Shown here one piece after another: positions 6,157 to 6,444 of a DNA stretch of 6,444 nt (positions within the stretch are counted from its first letter, which is position 1; every line of letters starts with the position of its first letter). The DNA comes from Bacteroidota bacterium. GTDB taxonomy: Bacteria > Bacteroidota > Bacteroidia > Chitinophagales > Chitinophagaceae. The DNA is taken from positions 1 through 6,444 of the forward strand of contig JAEYQO010000109.1 of assembly GCA_023409975.1 (NCBI GenBank), given 5' to 3'. The position numbers and the translations under genes were made by a program. The notes under the pieces were generated by a model. It worked only from the letters and a program-made list of their open reading frames with translations. It was not told where the DNA came from and did no database searches.

Positions 6157-6222
6157 GGGCCTCACCACGGTATCATCAGCAAGTCATCACGGAGTCACCA
6201 CGGAGTCATCACGGAGTCATCC
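6157..6222. repeat. Six tandem 11-bp repeats
   Basis: Six contiguous 11-bp units fit the consensus CGGAGTCATCA, from a degenerate first copy (6157-6167, GGGCCTCACCA) to near-exact ones (6190-6200, 6201-6211, 6212-6222). The second and third copies are intermediate. A period of 11 is not a multiple of three, so translation cycles through all frames and the array is unlikely to encode a protein repeat. It is close to one helical turn of DNA, which would place identical bases on one face. A slippage-prone microsatellite-like sequence is the simpler reading. Confidence 0.85.
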
Positions 6223-6337
6223 CCCTTTTACCGTATAGACTCAACCATTAGCAAGAATGGCTATATGAAGGTCCTAAACAGGGTGTCAAAATCTGTGCCG
6301 CAAATTTTCTTAGTGCACCCATAAAGGGTTTGAAGCA

Positions 6338-6349
6338 GGTAGCGCTACC
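6338..6349. promoter_or_regulatory. Possible LacI-family operator palindrome
   Basis: GGTAGCGCTACC is a perfect 12-bp palindrome with the central CG and AGCGCT core common in LacI-family operators. Only a few bases later (6353-6363) comes GCTACCGGTTT, which carries an ACCGGT core and could be a second, weaker half-matched site; its GCTACC also repeats one arm of the palindrome, so an alternative 6-bp hairpin with a 9-nt loop can form. No regulator or target gene is visible in the window. A target might lie to the right, reading plus. Confidence 0.35.
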
Positions 6350-6444
6350 ACTGCTACCGGTTTTCATGAAACGGTCGGAGCACTTTTGCAACCGAACGAA
6401 ATCGGATTGAGGCGGACGGACCGCGGCCGAAAGCAGCAAGCGAT

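Larger units (their letters stand above)
6059..6444. other. Gene-poor right flank with repeats and operator-like site
   Basis: I see no intact gene here. Plus-strand frames read through the 11-bp repeats and give a histidine/serine-rich translation (SHHGVITESS) that results from the repeat, not from a protein. The minus frame from 6439 to 6248 has no recognisable domain and crosses the operator-like palindrome. The last 70 bases are more GC-rich than the island. That change, together with the loss of the minus-strand gene series, suggests that the island's edge lies in this region (inference). Confidence 0.5.

Noticed and set aside
6157..6222. CRISPR array
   Set aside because: The units are only 11 bp and directly adjacent, with no spacers and no cas genes.
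6248..6439. 63-residue minus frame at the right edge
   Set aside because: It shows no recognisable domain or leader and crosses the operator-like palindrome, so coding is unsupported.

Overview
The window looks like an accessory island from a Bacteroidetes genome, probably Cytophagales or Chitinophaga-like. Supporting signs are the moderately AT-rich sequence, the Bacteroidetes style of Rhs core (a 'DVWFDDLLVTH' block followed by 'YQGKEMQKELGMQLYDFQARQYDPQIG'), the short signal peptides ending in 'YGQ', and the lack of clear Shine-Dalgarno sequences. Every gene I can support lies on the minus strand, so the island reads from right to left.

Reading in that direction, the right edge (about 6059-6444) has no convincing gene. 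It carries six tandem 11-bp units (6157-6222) and a perfect 12-bp palindrome resembling a LacI-family operator (6338-6349). Next come a small BamE/SmpA-like lipoprotein (6058-5750), a headless and internally deleted Rhs C-terminus (about 5731-5108), and, 11 bp after its stop, a three-helix membrane protein (5096-4710) placed exactly where an Rhs immunity gene belongs. Six further small genes follow: two exported proteins (4435-3836 and 3749-3147), a second BamE-like lipoprotein (3034-2762), a single-pass membrane-anchored protein (2591-2211), a 69-residue unknown (2186-1977), and an SH3b-domain lipoprotein (1913-1194).

The leftmost 1.2 kb is decayed DNA without an intact gene. It contains an unmistakable acyl-CoA dehydrogenase fragment (about 971-885, minus), a glycine-rich reading frame that might be an Rhs remnant, a possible plus-strand terminator, a perfect inverted repeat, and a doubled 22/23-bp repeat resembling the end of an IS21-type element.

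My interpretation is that this is a graveyard or reserve of a polymorphic-toxin locus: one displaced Rhs tip with a probable immunity partner, followed by orphan immunity-like genes, all small, single-domain, and mostly envelope-targeted. The Rhs tail has no recognisable nuclease or other enzymatic motif. It is hydrophobic and glycine-rich and is paired with a multi-pass membrane protein, so a membrane-active toxin with a membrane-embedded immunity protein is a testable hypothesis, not an established fact.
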